From the NCBI GenBank assembly GCA_949592205.1, contig CATIUR010000003.1:79202501-79266500 (forward strand): a DNA stretch of 64,000 nucleotides. The letters run 5' to 3'. The notes below the pieces were generated by a model. The model was given only the letters and a program-made list of their open reading frames with translations. It was not told where the DNA came from and ran no database searches. The DNA comes from Helichrysum umbraculigerum (Eukaryota > Streptophyta > Magnoliopsida > Asterales > Asteraceae). This document shows, in pieces, positions 23,456-34,829 of this stretch (positions within the stretch are counted from its first letter, which is position 1; each line of letters begins with the position of its first letter). The translations under genes and the position numbers were made by a program.

Positions 23456-24354
23456 TAACAATCATTATATTTAAAAATCTCAAAAATACAATTGAAAATT
23501 TAATAAAGTTATTTAGTTTTTTTAATAGATATGATAGCAAACATTATATTTACTAATTATAGAAATATTAATTGAAAATATATTATTAATAAATCATATT
23601 AATACATTTTAATTATCATTAGTATTATTATTTAATGTGAAATGTGTTTAGTGTAGAGTGTCATTGCACTAAAATAGTGCAGTTTGAAGTTATTTTTTTA
23701 TACCTTTGCACCACTTTAATGCAAAAAAAATACGTTTATTTAATGTATATATTATAGACGTTTTTTGACCATCAAATCTAGATGCATTTCAATTATGTTT
23801 CGCCTAAAATCTTTCACTCACAGATAACTCTTATCATTATATTCATTAAAAAAAATCATAATTGTCTACATATATCTCTATATGTTTCAAACACTCTCTT
23901 CTATTCCCTCACATATTCATATTCCTATGGATTCACAAAACTCACGATATCTTTCAAATCTTCCACAACAATCTTCATCTACAGATGTTAAAGCAACTGA
24001 CAAAAACAATGCATCTCGTGATCCATCAAAACAAACCAGTCATTGAAAATATGCATATCGTGATCCATCAATTTTGTAAGCACTTCTTATAATAAAATCT
24101 AACTTCGGATTATATTGAAACTAAAAAAAAAAAAAAAAAAACAATTTACTAATTATGAAAACAATAACATATTTATAGCTTTAACAAAAATACATACATA
24201 TTACAAACAATGTCAATACGAAAAGTTATGACATAATTGATTTACTTATTGTATCATCCATTTAATACAATAAATAAATAACTCTTTTAACTATAAAACT
24301 AAATTTAACAAACTCAAATTTCAAAATCCGCATTATCGCGGATTCTTTATCTAG
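23456..24354 (+). mobile_element. AT-rich DNA ending in a Helitron 3' terminus
   Basis: The terminus CCGCATTATCGCGG (hairpin) is followed by ATTCTTTAT and CTAG (24351-24354), then target T. This fits a Helitron 3' end. The 5' start was not found. The rest of the stretch is AT-rich with no gene. A poly-A run lies at about 24125-24142. Confidence 0.5.
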
Positions 24355-24505
24355 TATAACAAAAATATCAATATATTAAAGTCTAAAATTTGATCTCCAC
24401 CGAAAAAGCTATTTTAATTATTCATTTTTTTAAACATTGTTTCACCGATATTACAAAATGAGCTATTAAATTGAGAAACCTCGTGAAACTTTGGTTCACT
24501 TATAC

Positions 24506-24963
24506 GGTGTGTTTGGCAAAATAAGATGGAGATGGATATGGAGATTGAGATGGAGCTGGAGATGGAGATGGAGTTGGAGATGGATGATAGAAGCCGGAGC
24601 TGGAGCTTTTATTAAAGGTTGGAGCTGGAGATTTTATTTTCTTAGAAGTGTTCGACAAATAAGATGGAGCTGGAGCTTATTAATGTGAATTGACTTAAAT
24701 AGACATAATATTATATAAATTCAAGTAAGAGATGGAGTAATAAAGGGTGATATTGTAATTTGATAAGTAGGAGATGGAGTTTCTTCCAAGAAGCTACTTT
24801 TAGTAGATTGTGTTTTAGGGGATTCCTTTTTTTTAGAAGCTCTAATTTTTATGTTGTGCCAAACAAAGATTGTAGGATTGTAAGGGATGGAGATTCTTGA
24901 AATTAGAATCTCAATCTACTATAATCTCCAAGAATCCCCTACAATTGTGTTGCCAAACACACC
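24506..24963. mobile_element. TIR element with GGAGAT-rich arm
   Basis: The ends GGTGTGTTTGGCA (24506-24518) and TGCCAAACACACC (24951-24963) are exact inverted repeats. The left arm contains a purine-rich run of GGAGAT/GGAGCT hexamers (about 24526-24680). No clear target duplication was seen. It is a non-autonomous DNA element of unassigned superfamily. Confidence 0.65.
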
Positions 24964-25124
24964 CATAGTCCATAAAATGAATTATCGGTGAACTAAAGTT
25001 TTAAAAGATGGAATATTCGAATAGTTTTTAGAAGTTAGAGACCGGTACAATTCTGAAAATTTAATTATGTTATCCAATAAAAGATTCTTTAAAATAAAAC
25101 CCAGTCCAAGATACGTGGGGATAC

Positions 25125-25133
25125 TATATAATA
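25125..25133 (+). promoter_or_regulatory. TATA box of the DUF674 gene
   Basis: TATATAATA lies 112 bases upstream of the start codon. An ACGTGGGG word is about 15 bases further upstream. Confidence 0.5.
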
Positions 25134-25244
25134 TCCGTATATGGCGCAACCTCATATCCTTCTTAGGCGCACATCTCTGTTGTTATTTAATTTGTTATTC
25201 ATCATCTCTAGGGTTCCATAATATTCACAGCAAATCATCTATCA

Positions 25245-27032
25245 ATGGCTCCTTCAAAGGTAACTTTGAAACTTCTAATAGACCGAAAGGCACATAGGGT
25301 ATTGTTCGCCGAAGCTGGTAAAGATTTCGTCGACTTTTTATTTAGTCTCCTCACTTTACCAATCGGTACAGTCATGAGGCTCTTAGACGATAAAAACACA
25401 GTAGGCGGATTAGCTAATCTTTACCAAAGTGTATCAGATCTCAACAATGATTACATACAATCAAACCAACAAAAAGATGCCCTTTTAAAACTCAAATGTT
25501 TGCTTCCATTTGAATCTTTTCAAGTCCCTCTTTTGCCCATTGAAGAATGGTCTGCACCATCTAAAGCGCCTACCCCAACCGCTGCAGCCACTTTTTATAA
25601 ATGTGGATCGTGCAATAACAACCAGCTTAGTTCACATCAGCGCTCTTGTGCGAAGTGTTCGTCTACTATGTTAACAGTAGACAATAGTTATGTTTTAAAG
25701 GAAACAGAAGAAGGATTTGTGAAAGGGTTTATGACGTATATGGTGATGGATAACCTCGGTGTTTCTCCGATATCTACAATCTCTAGTATCACTTTGCTTA
25801 ACAAGTTTAACATTAAGGATTTGGGTACGTTAGAGGAGAAGGTTGTTCATATCGGCATGGATGAGGTACTTCGATTTTATCAGCATGTTAACTTTTTTCA
25901 ATATGTGCACGTACAGTTATTAGTATAAAAAGTGAAGTTGGTCATAACTTTGAATTTTTAAAAAGTATACTAATTCCCAAACAATTTAGGAGTAGTAATG
26001 CTTTTTGGATACAATTTTTAAACTGATTGTGTTTAGAATTGTCAGTTAACACATGCATTTTATATCAAACAAGTGGCTTAATTATCATGTGTTGTCATGA
26101 TTCCCAGTCTAGCTATGATGAGATCGAACCGGGTTAATTTGGCAAACAATTTTGAAGTCGAGTTTACCAAACTCGGTTATATTTAGTAATTGTTTCGAAA
26201 AGGCCTTACTAGTCTTGTTATAAGTTGTTTGGAAACTTAAACTTTTGTGAAAAGTTTGCACCTTGTCTATTGTAGCTTCATGATCGGAATATGACAAAGG
26301 TAATCGTGAATAAAACCTTTGAGTAGAAAAGGATTTTGTTTTCTTAGTTTAATCTGTTTTGGAGTATGAGAGATTGAAAATCCCTTTTATAATGCAATTG
26401 AAATATTAAGAGCAAGGGATTAGTGCATGTGTTGCAATGCAAGCTTAGCCCGACCTCTATAGTGTGTACCTAACTTATTTTTGACCTATCGTGTGTATCA
26501 ACTTTTACTTTTGGTCTATTGTGTTTATCAAATGACTTATTTGATGATGTGGCAACTGTATGACTCTCGACTTCATCAAAAACAAGTGTCACGTCTGTCA
26601 AATACACACAATAGACCAAAGTTGAATGGTGATACGCACAATTAATATAATGTATCATAATGAAGTTTGGTAAACAGTATAGAGATATGACTAAAGTTAA
26701 ATGAATTCGCACACACTAATCTCTAAGAGTAATGTTAATTGTGTATGTATTATAGATTTAATGTTGTGACTAGTTCATACATTGTTTGAGATGTGTACAT
26801 GTATTCTACTTTCTTTCTTTTTTTTTGTCATTATTTTTACATCTGTATCGATTAAAATTATTAGTTACATCTTTAATTAGACTTACGGTTTACGTTAACT
26901 TTAATTGACGGTCGTCTAATGATGCAGGGCTTAGAACTATTGAAGCATTCTTTGAATTCGAACACAGTGCTGACAGATGTCTTCCTAGGTGAAGAAGCAA
27001 TTAAAGATGACAATGATCTGAAAGAGGTCTAG
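25245..27032 (+). CDS. DUF674 family protein, two exons
   Basis: Exon 1 is 25245-25865 and exon 2 is 26928-27032. The donor is GAG|GTACTT and the acceptor GATGCAG|GGC, phase 0, giving 241 aa. The N terminus (VTLKLLIDRKAHRVLFAEAG, then VDFLFSLLTLPIGTV) is the signature of the plant DUF674 family. A CGSC...CAKC pair at about residues 124-145 looks like a structural zinc-binding site. The exon 2 product, ELLKHSLNSNTVLTDVFLG, matches the usual end of a DUF674 repeat and supports the splice. Some family members have two repeats; this has one. No biochemical function is established for the family and none is inferred here. The intron contains a fold-back element. Confidence 0.85.
26491..26640. repeat. 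Fold-back element in the DUF674 intron
   Basis: The left arm has GTGTGTATCAACTTT and GGTCTATTGTGTTTAT. The right arm carries their complements (ACACACAATAGACC and GGTGATACGCAC). It is an imperfect inverted repeat, probably a MITE remnant. The termini are not sharp. Confidence 0.5.
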
Positions 27033-27171
27033 AGGGTATAATAAGCGATGGTTTCATGTGGCATGGACCGTAGTAAATCGACATCTTGTGAATTTTTTAA
27101 TTGCTTTTGGTTAATCCAGAGACAAAGATCTATCCTCGAATTATGTATGATGGACGTATGTTTTTATTTAA

Positions 27172-28028
27172 GGGTAGGGTTCAAATGAGAATAGGAATTT
27201 GTGTGAGAATGAGGGAACCAATGATATCAAGCCATGTGTACAAAGAGAATGTTCCACATGTACAAAACCCATTTACCTCAACATCAATTATCTCACAAAC
27301 GACAAATCGAAAAATTATGAAAATTGCACCATTAAATTCGTCGTTTCCACCTCTTCGATTTGCCGTCCCTCAAGACATACTTTCGAAAAGTTTTTTTTTT
27401 TCATTTTTTTGGTGGGTTTCACATTTACTAACACATGTGTTAAAGTGTTGCGTTTAGGGTTTAGGGTTTGGGGTTTAGGGGTTAGGGTTTAGGGTTTAGG
27501 GTTTGAGGTTTGGGGTTTCTCCCCGAAACCCCAAACCTCAAACCCTAAATCCTAAACCCTAACCCCTAAACCCCAAACCCTAAACCCTAAACGCTTTACA
27601 AAACGCTAAACCCTAAATCTTTCTAAACCCTAAACCTTGAACCCCTTCTAAACCCCAAACCCTTATAAACCCTAAACCATAAACCCTACTAAACCCTAAA
27701 CCTAAACCCTAACCTTAACCACAAATTAAATGTACAACTAATCACTAACACATGTGTTACTAATTTGTGAAACCCACCAAAAAATGAGAAAAAAAAAAGT
27801 TGTCAAAAGTATGCCTTGAGGGACGGCAAATCGAAGAGGAGAAAACGCTGAATTTTATGGTGCAATTTTCATGATTTTTCGACTTACCGTTTGTGAGATA
27901 TTTAATTTTTAAAAATGTGGAGGAGAGAGAATAAAGTGTGGAGGAGAGAGAATAAAGTGACACATGGCAGAAATCTGTTGGTTCCCTCATTCTCACTCAA
28001 AATTGGTGTACTCATTTGAACCTTACTC
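27172..28028. mobile_element. MULE-like inverted-repeat element with telomeric core
   Basis: Two arms of about 280 bp are inverted copies of each other. The outer ends read GGGTAGGGTTCAAATGAG on the left and the complement of GAGTAAGGTTCAAATGAG on the right. Exact 10-bp duplications TTTTATTTAA flank them (27162-27171 and 28029-28038). Long TIRs and a 9-11-bp duplication fit Mutator-like elements. There is no transposase. The centre (27452-27716) is telomere-type repeat. The right arm holds a tandem duplication of GTGGAGGAGAGAGAATAAA. Confidence 0.82.
27452..27716. repeat. Head-to-head telomere-type repeat
   Basis: TTTAGGG-type units (with GGTTTGGGG and similar variants) run to about 27520. 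CCCTAAA-type units then run to 27716, meeting at TTTCTCCCCGAAA. It is an interstitial palindrome of plant telomeric sequence. Homogeneity falls off towards the right. Confidence 0.92.
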
Positions 28029-28451
28029 TTTTATTTAATTCTCAACTTTTGTCTTACTTATTATGAGTTAGTTTTGGTACTATTGTTTGGATTAAAATCT
28101 CAATTTTCGTAGGAGAATATGAGTTTGCCTTTTATATGAATTTTAGCTTTTACGTGAATATGAGTTTGTGTGTGAGGTGGATTAGGCTACTAGCCACGAA
28201 CATAACCGAGTTCTGGTATTTCCATGCCCTCCAAAGAGCCTAAAGCATTTTTTTTTTTTCTTAAATCGGGTGGCAGTAACTTCAATATTTTGAAGATATC
28301 TTGTAAAGATGTGACGAGATGTCGAGATATCGAGTAAAGATTTGGTCTTCCATAAAGGATTTGAAGCCTTCACCAACAGAAATTCTTTCAAAATCCGTCA
28401 TCGAGTAAAGATGTGGGTTTTTATCTTTTTGATTAGGCCTGTGCAAAGTGC

Positions 28452-28760
28452 TAGAACCGGCCCGAACCGAACCGAACCGCGAACCGTGAAACTACAAATA
28501 TTAGAACCGAGAACCGTACCGTAGAGAAGCGGTTCGGTACGGGACGATACGGTTCCGGTACAGTTTGCCGGTTCTTACGGTTCGAACTTTGTTTTGCACA
28601 CCCTAAGTGTAGAACCGGCCCGAACCGAACCGAACCGCGAACCATGAAACTACAAATATTAGAACCGAGAACCGTACCGTAGAGAAGCGGTTCGGTACGG
28701 GACGGTACGGTTTCGGTACGGTTTGCGGTTTTCACGGTTCGAACCGTGTTTTGCACACCC
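28452..28760. repeat. Tandem duplication of a 158-bp GAACCG repeat
   Basis: Unit 1 is 28452-28609 and unit 2 is 28610 to about 28760. Both run from TAGAACCGGCCCGAACCG to GTTTTGCACACCC, with only a few differences. A decayed relative lies at 1980-2100. The ORFs across it are spurious. Confidence 0.88.
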
Positions 28761-29769
28761 CTATTTTTGATATCATGTCAGACAACTAATAGAATGCATG
28801 TCTATCAATTTCTCTATTATCTCGTTTCAACTTAGTAGTTTTCCATTCACAATCCTCCAACTCAAGACACTAACTTAATTTGGAAAAATTCCACCGATAC
28901 TCACGTCCCGCTACAGGTTTGGGTTGTCCCATATAAGTGTCTATTTTCATATAACAACTAATCAAAAGAGATTTTAGTGTGTAGATATGTTATTTGATTG
29001 TTGAAAATTGTATTTAACGGAGAATCCCAAAACTATGTGAATAGTCAAACATTTTAAATGTGACGGGGGAGTTTTCGTCCTCAAGATTTATATCAAAGGA
29101 GTTTTAGATGATTAACCGACAAGCCGAGCTATATGGCCTTTCAGAAAATTGCATCAAGGTTCCATTTTATTTAATAGCTTAGGATCTCTTCCTTTTGATT
29201 CTAAAAGAAGCTTTTTACTTCATCAAGTTAGGCTAAATCTAGGCCTGGACTAGGTGGTCTCATCCAAGCCCAATTTGCATGCCATAAGTCGTTGATGTTG
29301 TTTAACACATTTATTTGTCACTGCACATTGTTTGATAAGGATGATATTGTGCTAGTTAAACTCCCATGAGAATTGATTTGATAGTCTTCCACCAAAGCGC
29401 ATCTTAATTCAAATTTTAGCAATTAATGTATAGTATATTTTAATATGCAAAACTAGTGTAGATAGGTAGAAAGTGTGCTTGTATAGTAATTAATTATCAT
29501 ATGGTGTGACTTAGCTTATGATAATGTGCTTAAGTTTTTTAGCTTAATTAATAGTTTATGAGCTCAAAATGTAATTACTTGTAAATTCCAATTCCTTGAC
29601 TTCACAAACCGATAAAAGTGGACTCTTTAACGTCAACAAGGTAAAAAGCTCAAAAGTATTTAGTTTATTGCATTATTTAAATGCAATAAGCTAAAAAGTT
29701 AAGCCAAACACTCTTTAAGTAGACATAATCAAAAATATGTTGCAACAGTAACAAAACATTTGAGGCTAA
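28761..29769. other. Gene-free stretch
   Basis: No coding region, RNA gene or element terminus was recognised. Confidence 0.5.
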
Positions 29770-29899
29770 GTAAACAAGATTCTAATACATCTACGTAGCG
29801 TTTGGTTCGTAACATACTTTTTGAAGGAATTTGAGTAAACAAGATTCTAATACATCTACGTAACGTTTGGTTCGTGAAATACTTTTTGAAGGAATTTGA
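29770..29899. repeat. 65-bp direct tandem duplication
   Basis: The units at 29770-29834 and 29835-29899 both begin GTAAACAAGATTCTAATACA and end GGAATTTGA, with about three differences. Confidence 0.92.
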
Positions 29900-30775
29900 A
29901 TTCGTCAAAACAATAGAAATTTATATCCTTTAGTCAAATGAATTTGATGAATTAAATTGTCATCAATTACTCAACCAAACAGAGTAAAAAATGAAAAATC
30001 TTAATTACAATTCTATTAAATTCTTATCAATTTCATAAAAAAAATGCAATTCTAGAGTATTTTACTACTCCATTCCAATTCCAAACAAACAAAGTAAGAA
30101 ATGAAATTTTAATTCTAATTTTATTAAATTACCCCTTAATATCAATTAGCAAAGACTATGAATAGTAAGTATATTGTTCTTTTGTGCTTTACATGTATAA
30201 TTAAATAATAGATTTTGCAAAGTCTTACTAATACGGTATTTGGATCAAGTGGTTAGCAAGTGTTCAATTAAAAGGAATGCATGCAAGTTCAAATCTTGGA
30301 GTGGCACTTTAAATTCATATATTTTTATTTTTATTTTAATTTTTGAAACAATCTATGGACTTTAATATTATAAAAAAAAATCTTAATTTCTCTAATATCT
30401 TGATGTACTATCAAAATTCATTCTTGGACTTTTTCGCTTATGAAAAAACATAATCTTTGATGATTTAGTTATATATGTAGTCTAATGTGTCTTTGCTTTA
30501 TTTTACCCTTTACATTTTTATTTGATATTCATAGTTGCCTAAATATATATAACTCGGTAATTGTTGAAGGTAATACGCATGATGTTAAAGTGACTTATAA
30601 ATTGGTATACGTTCTAAAAGTTGTAGTTACCTTTTAAAGTCAAGTTTATTGCACACACAATCATATCAAATTTATAGATTTGTCTCAAGCGAAAGTTAAA
30701 CTCACAATTCAACAGTGATAAATTTCGATACCATTAGGCATATATATCAAATTGATGTCAACAACAGTATTTTTC

Positions 30776-30805
30776 CGACGCGAAGCATGGGCAAATAAAA
30801 CCTAG
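30776..30805 (+). mobile_element. Possible Helitron 3' end
   Basis: CCGACGCGAAGCATGGG is followed by CAAATAAAACCTAG and then T at 30806. The hairpin is imperfect and the 5' end was not found. Confidence 0.4.
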
Positions 30806-30849
30806 TTTATATCAATTCCGTGATAAAATGCAACTCTATAACAGCCGTG

Positions 30850-31196
30850 AACAAAACCGGGTACTGGGCCTACCTGACCCGTACCCGGAACCCGAACCGG
30901 GTACTATGTCAAATGATGAGAACCGGGTTGTTGACCAACCCGACCCGACCCGAACCGGGTTTTTGACCCACAAATACCGGTTTTTAAACCGGGTTTTTCC
31001 GGGTTTTATACCGGGTTTTCCAACCCGACCCGCTTCCTACCCGGTCCCAACCCGATTGTGAGATCCGAAAACCCAAACCGGTTCCGTACCCGGCGGGTAC
31101 GAAAAAAACCCGAACCGGGTTCAAAAAAACCGGTTTTTTCCGGGTTCAGTTCCGGGTTTTTTTTCGGGTTCTGTTCCGGGTTCGGGTTTTTTGTTC
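30850..31196. repeat. AACCCG/CGGGTT low-complexity repeat
   Basis: The segment has dense short units of AACCGGGT, ACCCGACCCG and CGGGTTTTT on both strands. The open frames at 30828 and 31058 are products of this composition and not genes. Confidence 0.8.
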
Positions 31197-31289
31197 ATGC
31201 CTACTCTATAATATTTTACTATTCCAATTTAAAGCTTTTTAAGTCAACATAAAATCAACTCAAGTAAATAAATAAACACGGCCCGTTCT

Positions 31290-31382
31290 TGACTAGCCCA
31301 GAGCGTATCGACCCGGCCCATTACAATTAATGCTGATCCATCTGATATATAGCTCTCATATATCATATCATCGAAACCCTAG
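31290..31382 (+). promoter_or_regulatory. RPL23A promoter: GGCCCA and telo-box elements
   Basis: GGCCCA (31315-31320) and an earlier GGCCCG resemble site II elements. AAACCCTAG (31374-31382) is a telo-box. This combination is typical of plant ribosomal protein genes. A 5'-UTR intron is likely: donor near 31412 (G|GTACGTTTTC) and acceptor TTTTTTCCAG at about 31553. Confidence 0.65.
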
Positions 31383-31582
31383 TTGCGGCTGCCTCATTTC
31401 TGTTTTGCAGGGTACGTTTTCAATCACCTTCTTGTTAATCTTAGGGTTTCGAATTATTTAATTTTGCGCATAACTAGGTATGCTCATAAACTGATTTTAT
31501 TGTTTGCAACTTTACGTGATCTTGATTTGCTCTGTTTTTTTATTTTTTTCCAGTTAATCGATTGAAGTAGGTTGGAATAGCA

Positions 31583-33967
31583 ATGGCGCCTAAAGGTTAG
31601 TTTACTTTTTTTTCTCTTCTTTTTGGCTAATTTTGCTCAATTTTATGTTTTGTTTTCACTCGTATTAAAAATTAGGGTTTTTGGATTTATGAACTAGATG
31701 TGGTTTGAATTTATGGGTCTACATTTAGCAAAATAATTTCCATTTTCCTACATTATCAATTGTTTAGCTACAAGTAGTTGATTTTATGAGTTGCTGTTTG
31801 TATACAGGTGTTTTTGTATGTATTGCTGCTTAGGATTAATTTAAAGGTTTTTTGTTTAGGGGGTGTTTGGGTGGGCTTGGTTTAATTGCTTATTTGATTA
31901 TTTGTATGTAATAAGCTAACTTTTTAGTGTTTGGATAAGCCTATTTTGTTGAGTTTATTTGCTTATTTGTGAAGAGGCTCAAAATAGCTTCGATTTCTCT
32001 AGCTTATTTACGTATAAACAATAAGCGAAATGCTTGGAAAATAAGCCCACCTAAACATCTTTAGTTCTCTAGCTTATCCTTAGCTATGAGTTATGAGAAA
32101 AGTTCATTCTGAGGGATCTTTCTGTACTTTGAATGTTAATTTGAATGTAGCACACATAATAAGTATGCTGTATTATGATATTACCTTAGAAGTATCAATG
32201 GATTATGGATATATATTTTTCAACTTTAAAATAAAAATCTTTTGTTTCTATTATGTAGTATTAGCAACTATTGTGTTGATTGTCTAAATAAGTATGTTTG
32301 TTATGCTATGGAGGATTTTTATAACGCTTTTTGGTTATTCTTTTGATCTATTGTTACAGGTGATGTTACGAAGAAAGGAGATGCTAAGGCTCAGGCCTTG
32401 AAGACAGCAAAGGCTGTGAAGACAGGATCAACTTTCAAGAAGAAGGCTAAGAAGATCCGCACCAAGGTCACATTTCACCGACCCAAGACATTGAAGACTG
32501 ATAGAAATCCCAAGTACCCCCGTATCAGCGCCCCACCAAGAAACAAGCTTGACCACTATCAGATATTGAAGTACCCGTTGACCACAGAATCTGCAATGAA
32601 GAAGATTGAGGACAACAACACTCTGGTTTTCATTGTTGACCTTCGTGCTGACAAGAAGAAAATCAAAGCTGCTGTGAAGAAGATGTATGACATCCAGACA
32701 AAGAAAGTCAACACCTTGATAAGGTATTTTCATCAGTTGTCAGAAAAGATATTTCACTTTTATTGATATGAATGAATGCTGGCTGCTATGAACAAGAGGT
32801 GGTGAAATTGATGGGATGGGTTTGGATGGGGAGGTTTGGTACTTCGCTTACACGTCAAATTGGGAATCATGATTACAAAACCAACATCATATACTACCAA
32901 ATAATCATGATTACGAAACCAATATCATATACTACCAAATAATCATGATTACAAAACCAATCCTGTATACTAATAAATAATGGCCTAATTGTTTGGGTAA
33001 TAACGATTTATGACTTTTATTAATAAAGTTAGAATTTGGACAAGTTTGACCTCTTTATTTTCATCTTCGTATTGGTTTGGCCTGATAAAGTATAAAAACA
33101 AGGGAGAATTACATATATCCCCTCCATAAACCATGTAAATATCATATATACCCAAACTCTTTTCAAAATTACATATGTACCCAAATCATAATATTTAATT
33201 TAATTAGCTTTTAAAATGACTAATAAAGACTATTATGCCCTTTCCCTTTCTCCTTCTATTTTATAAGTGTCTGTATCGCTACCACAACGAAATCGAAATC
33301 TGCTAGCCATACTTTTTGCTACGTAATATAATATAAATATATATTTTATATATATAACTTCAATTAATGTAATCTTTCTTGCTCGACTCACGATTCATCA
33401 TCCATTATATCTTAACTTAAATACACATAATTTGGAAATAAAATAAAATTGAGTAGCACTCATATACATTAACGAAAAAAACGTCTGAATCCATTTCCAC
33501 TCAATCGAAGTAAGTAGATCTTGATTCGATTGTTGTTAGGGACATAGAGAGTTTGTAAATTGATGGGGAAAGGGAGAGGTAAAGGGCATAACAGTCTTTA
33601 TAAGTCATTTTAGAAGTTTAATTAAATTAAATATCATGATTTGGGTATATATGTAATTTTAAAAAGAGTTTGGGTATATATGATATTTATATGGTTTATG
33701 GAGGGGATATATGTAATTCTCCCTAAAAACAAATCAACCCATTCACGAGTGAATGAGCTGAAATTGTTACGTCTACTATTACCTTTATCTTCATCTGTCT
33801 TTCTGCATATGGTTTACCGTATCGTTTTACAATGCGGAACAAATTGCAAGTTTCTAAAGTAATATGCTTGTGTGTTGCGCAGACCTGATGGAACGAAGAA
33901 AGCTTATGTAAAGCTTACCCCTGACTATGATGCTTTGGATGTTGCTAACAAGATCGGAATAATCTAA
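31583..33967 (+). CDS. RPL23A: Cytosolic 60S ribosomal protein L23a (uL23)
   Basis: Three coding exons: 31583-31595, 32360-32723 and 33883-33967, together 462 bases (153 aa plus stop), the usual size for plant L23a. All introns obey GT-AG and phases join correctly. Landmarks are a Lys-rich N-terminal extension (FKKKAKKIRTKVTFHRPKTL), KYPLTTESAMKKIEDNNTLV, the MYDIQTKKVNTLIRPDG core and the C terminus DVANKIGII. The protein binds 25S rRNA near the peptide exit tunnel and is a docking site for exit-tunnel factors. Intron 1 holds a MITE-like repeat, and intron 2 holds a 622-bp MULE-like element. The tiny first coding exon (13 bases) is typical of this gene type. No lesion is seen, so it is likely functional. 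Confidence 0.95.
31859..32061. mobile_element. Degenerate MITE in RPL23A intron 1
   Basis: The left end GGGGGTGTTTGGGTGGGCTT pairs imperfectly with AAGCCCACCTAAACATCTTT at the right. The TIR resembles that of the element at 34209-34401. Internal TAAGCTA/TTGCTTATT words occur in both arms. Confidence 0.55.
33102..33723. mobile_element. MULE-like non-autonomous element in RPL23A intron 2
   Basis: The arms of about 150 bp are inverted copies of each other. The left arm starts GGGAGAATTACATATATCCC; the right arm ends with the complement. Exact 9-bp duplications TAAAAACAA flank it (33093-33101 and 33724-33732). It fits Mutator-like MITEs and has no transposase. Confidence 0.9.
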
Positions 33968-34208
33968 GGTAAAATGTCAGTTCAGCTTAATGATGAATTG
34001 TATGCTCGTTGTGGCAGTTTTGTTAGTTTTGTTTTCTTGAATAGTACTTCAAGGTTAATGAGATTATTATACATTTTCATTCTATCTTGCTAATGGAGCA
34101 TACTTTATCAGCTTCAGTTATTTTCTTATGTTGGTTTTGCTCACAATGTACTTAGATAAGTACTTTATTTTACTTATGCTTTGAGTATTTGGATGAGCAA
34201 ACTACTTA

Positions 34209-34401
34209 GGGGGTGTTTGGATTAGCTTAAATAAGCACTTATCTGCTTATTTTGACAGCAGATAAGCAGATCCAAACACTTTTCTGAAAACTGCTTATCT
34301 GCTTATTTACTAAGGAATAAGCACTTAAAAATAAGTAAGGGGTCACATACTTATTTTTTAAGCACATAAGTGCTTATAAATAAGCTAATCCAAACACCCC
34401 C
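34209..34401. mobile_element. Tourist-like MITE
   Basis: The TIR GGGGGTGTTTGGATTAGCTT has its complement at the right end (AAGCTAATCCAAACACCCCC). The interior is largely palindromic, rich in TAAGCACTTAT and GCTTATCTGC words. The left flank is TTA and the right flank TAA, so superfamily assignment (PIF/Harbinger) is tentative. Confidence 0.8.
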
Positions 34402-34680
34402 TAAATGTCAAGCTTTCTATGTTTATTATGTTAGTGTTTGTTGGTCTCTGCAAATCAAGGATTTAACAGTAATGTAAGCATTTTATGAAATTATAGAATG
34501 GTGTAGATGTTCATAAAGTAATGTTTATGTTGATGTTTTATTGGAATCCTCATATTAGTTTGACAAACTTATATATACACGGAGTAGTATAAAAAATTGT
34601 AAAACTAGGTATATGTAGTTGTCACGTTATATTTTGCGGCTACTATTTACTGGTACACTAAATCAGTTTAAACTAGAGGC

Positions 34681-34826
34681 GGCAAAATGGGCGGGTAGGG
34701 CGGGCTTGGGTAACGGGCTATAACGGGCTTGGGTCATAACGGGCGCGGGTCATAACGGGCTCGGGTCAAAACGGGCTCGGGTCATAACGGGCTCGGGTCA
34801 TAACGGACTCGGGTCAAAACGGGCAA
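34681..34826 (+). repeat. 17-bp tandem repeat, AACGGGCTCGGGTCATA
   Basis: About seven units with small variations follow an AGAGGCGGCAAAATGGGC start, which resembles the AGAGGTGGCAA end of the dispersed repeats found in the ABCB introns. Confidence 0.85.
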
Positions 34827-34829
34827 TTT

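Noticed and set aside
27452..27716. Chromosome end or subtelomere
   Set aside because: The telomeric units are short, inverted and enclosed by a transposon with target duplications, with genes on both sides.
28342..28756. Frames rich in Arg, Thr and Glu on both strands
   Set aside because: They come from the tandem GAACCG repeat.
30828..31252. Two Pro/Gly-rich frames
   Set aside because: They are low-complexity CCCGAACCGGG repeats on both strands, not coding.
34209..34401. Confident PIF/Harbinger assignment
   Set aside because: The flanks are TTA and TAA, not identical trinucleotides, so the superfamily stays tentative.
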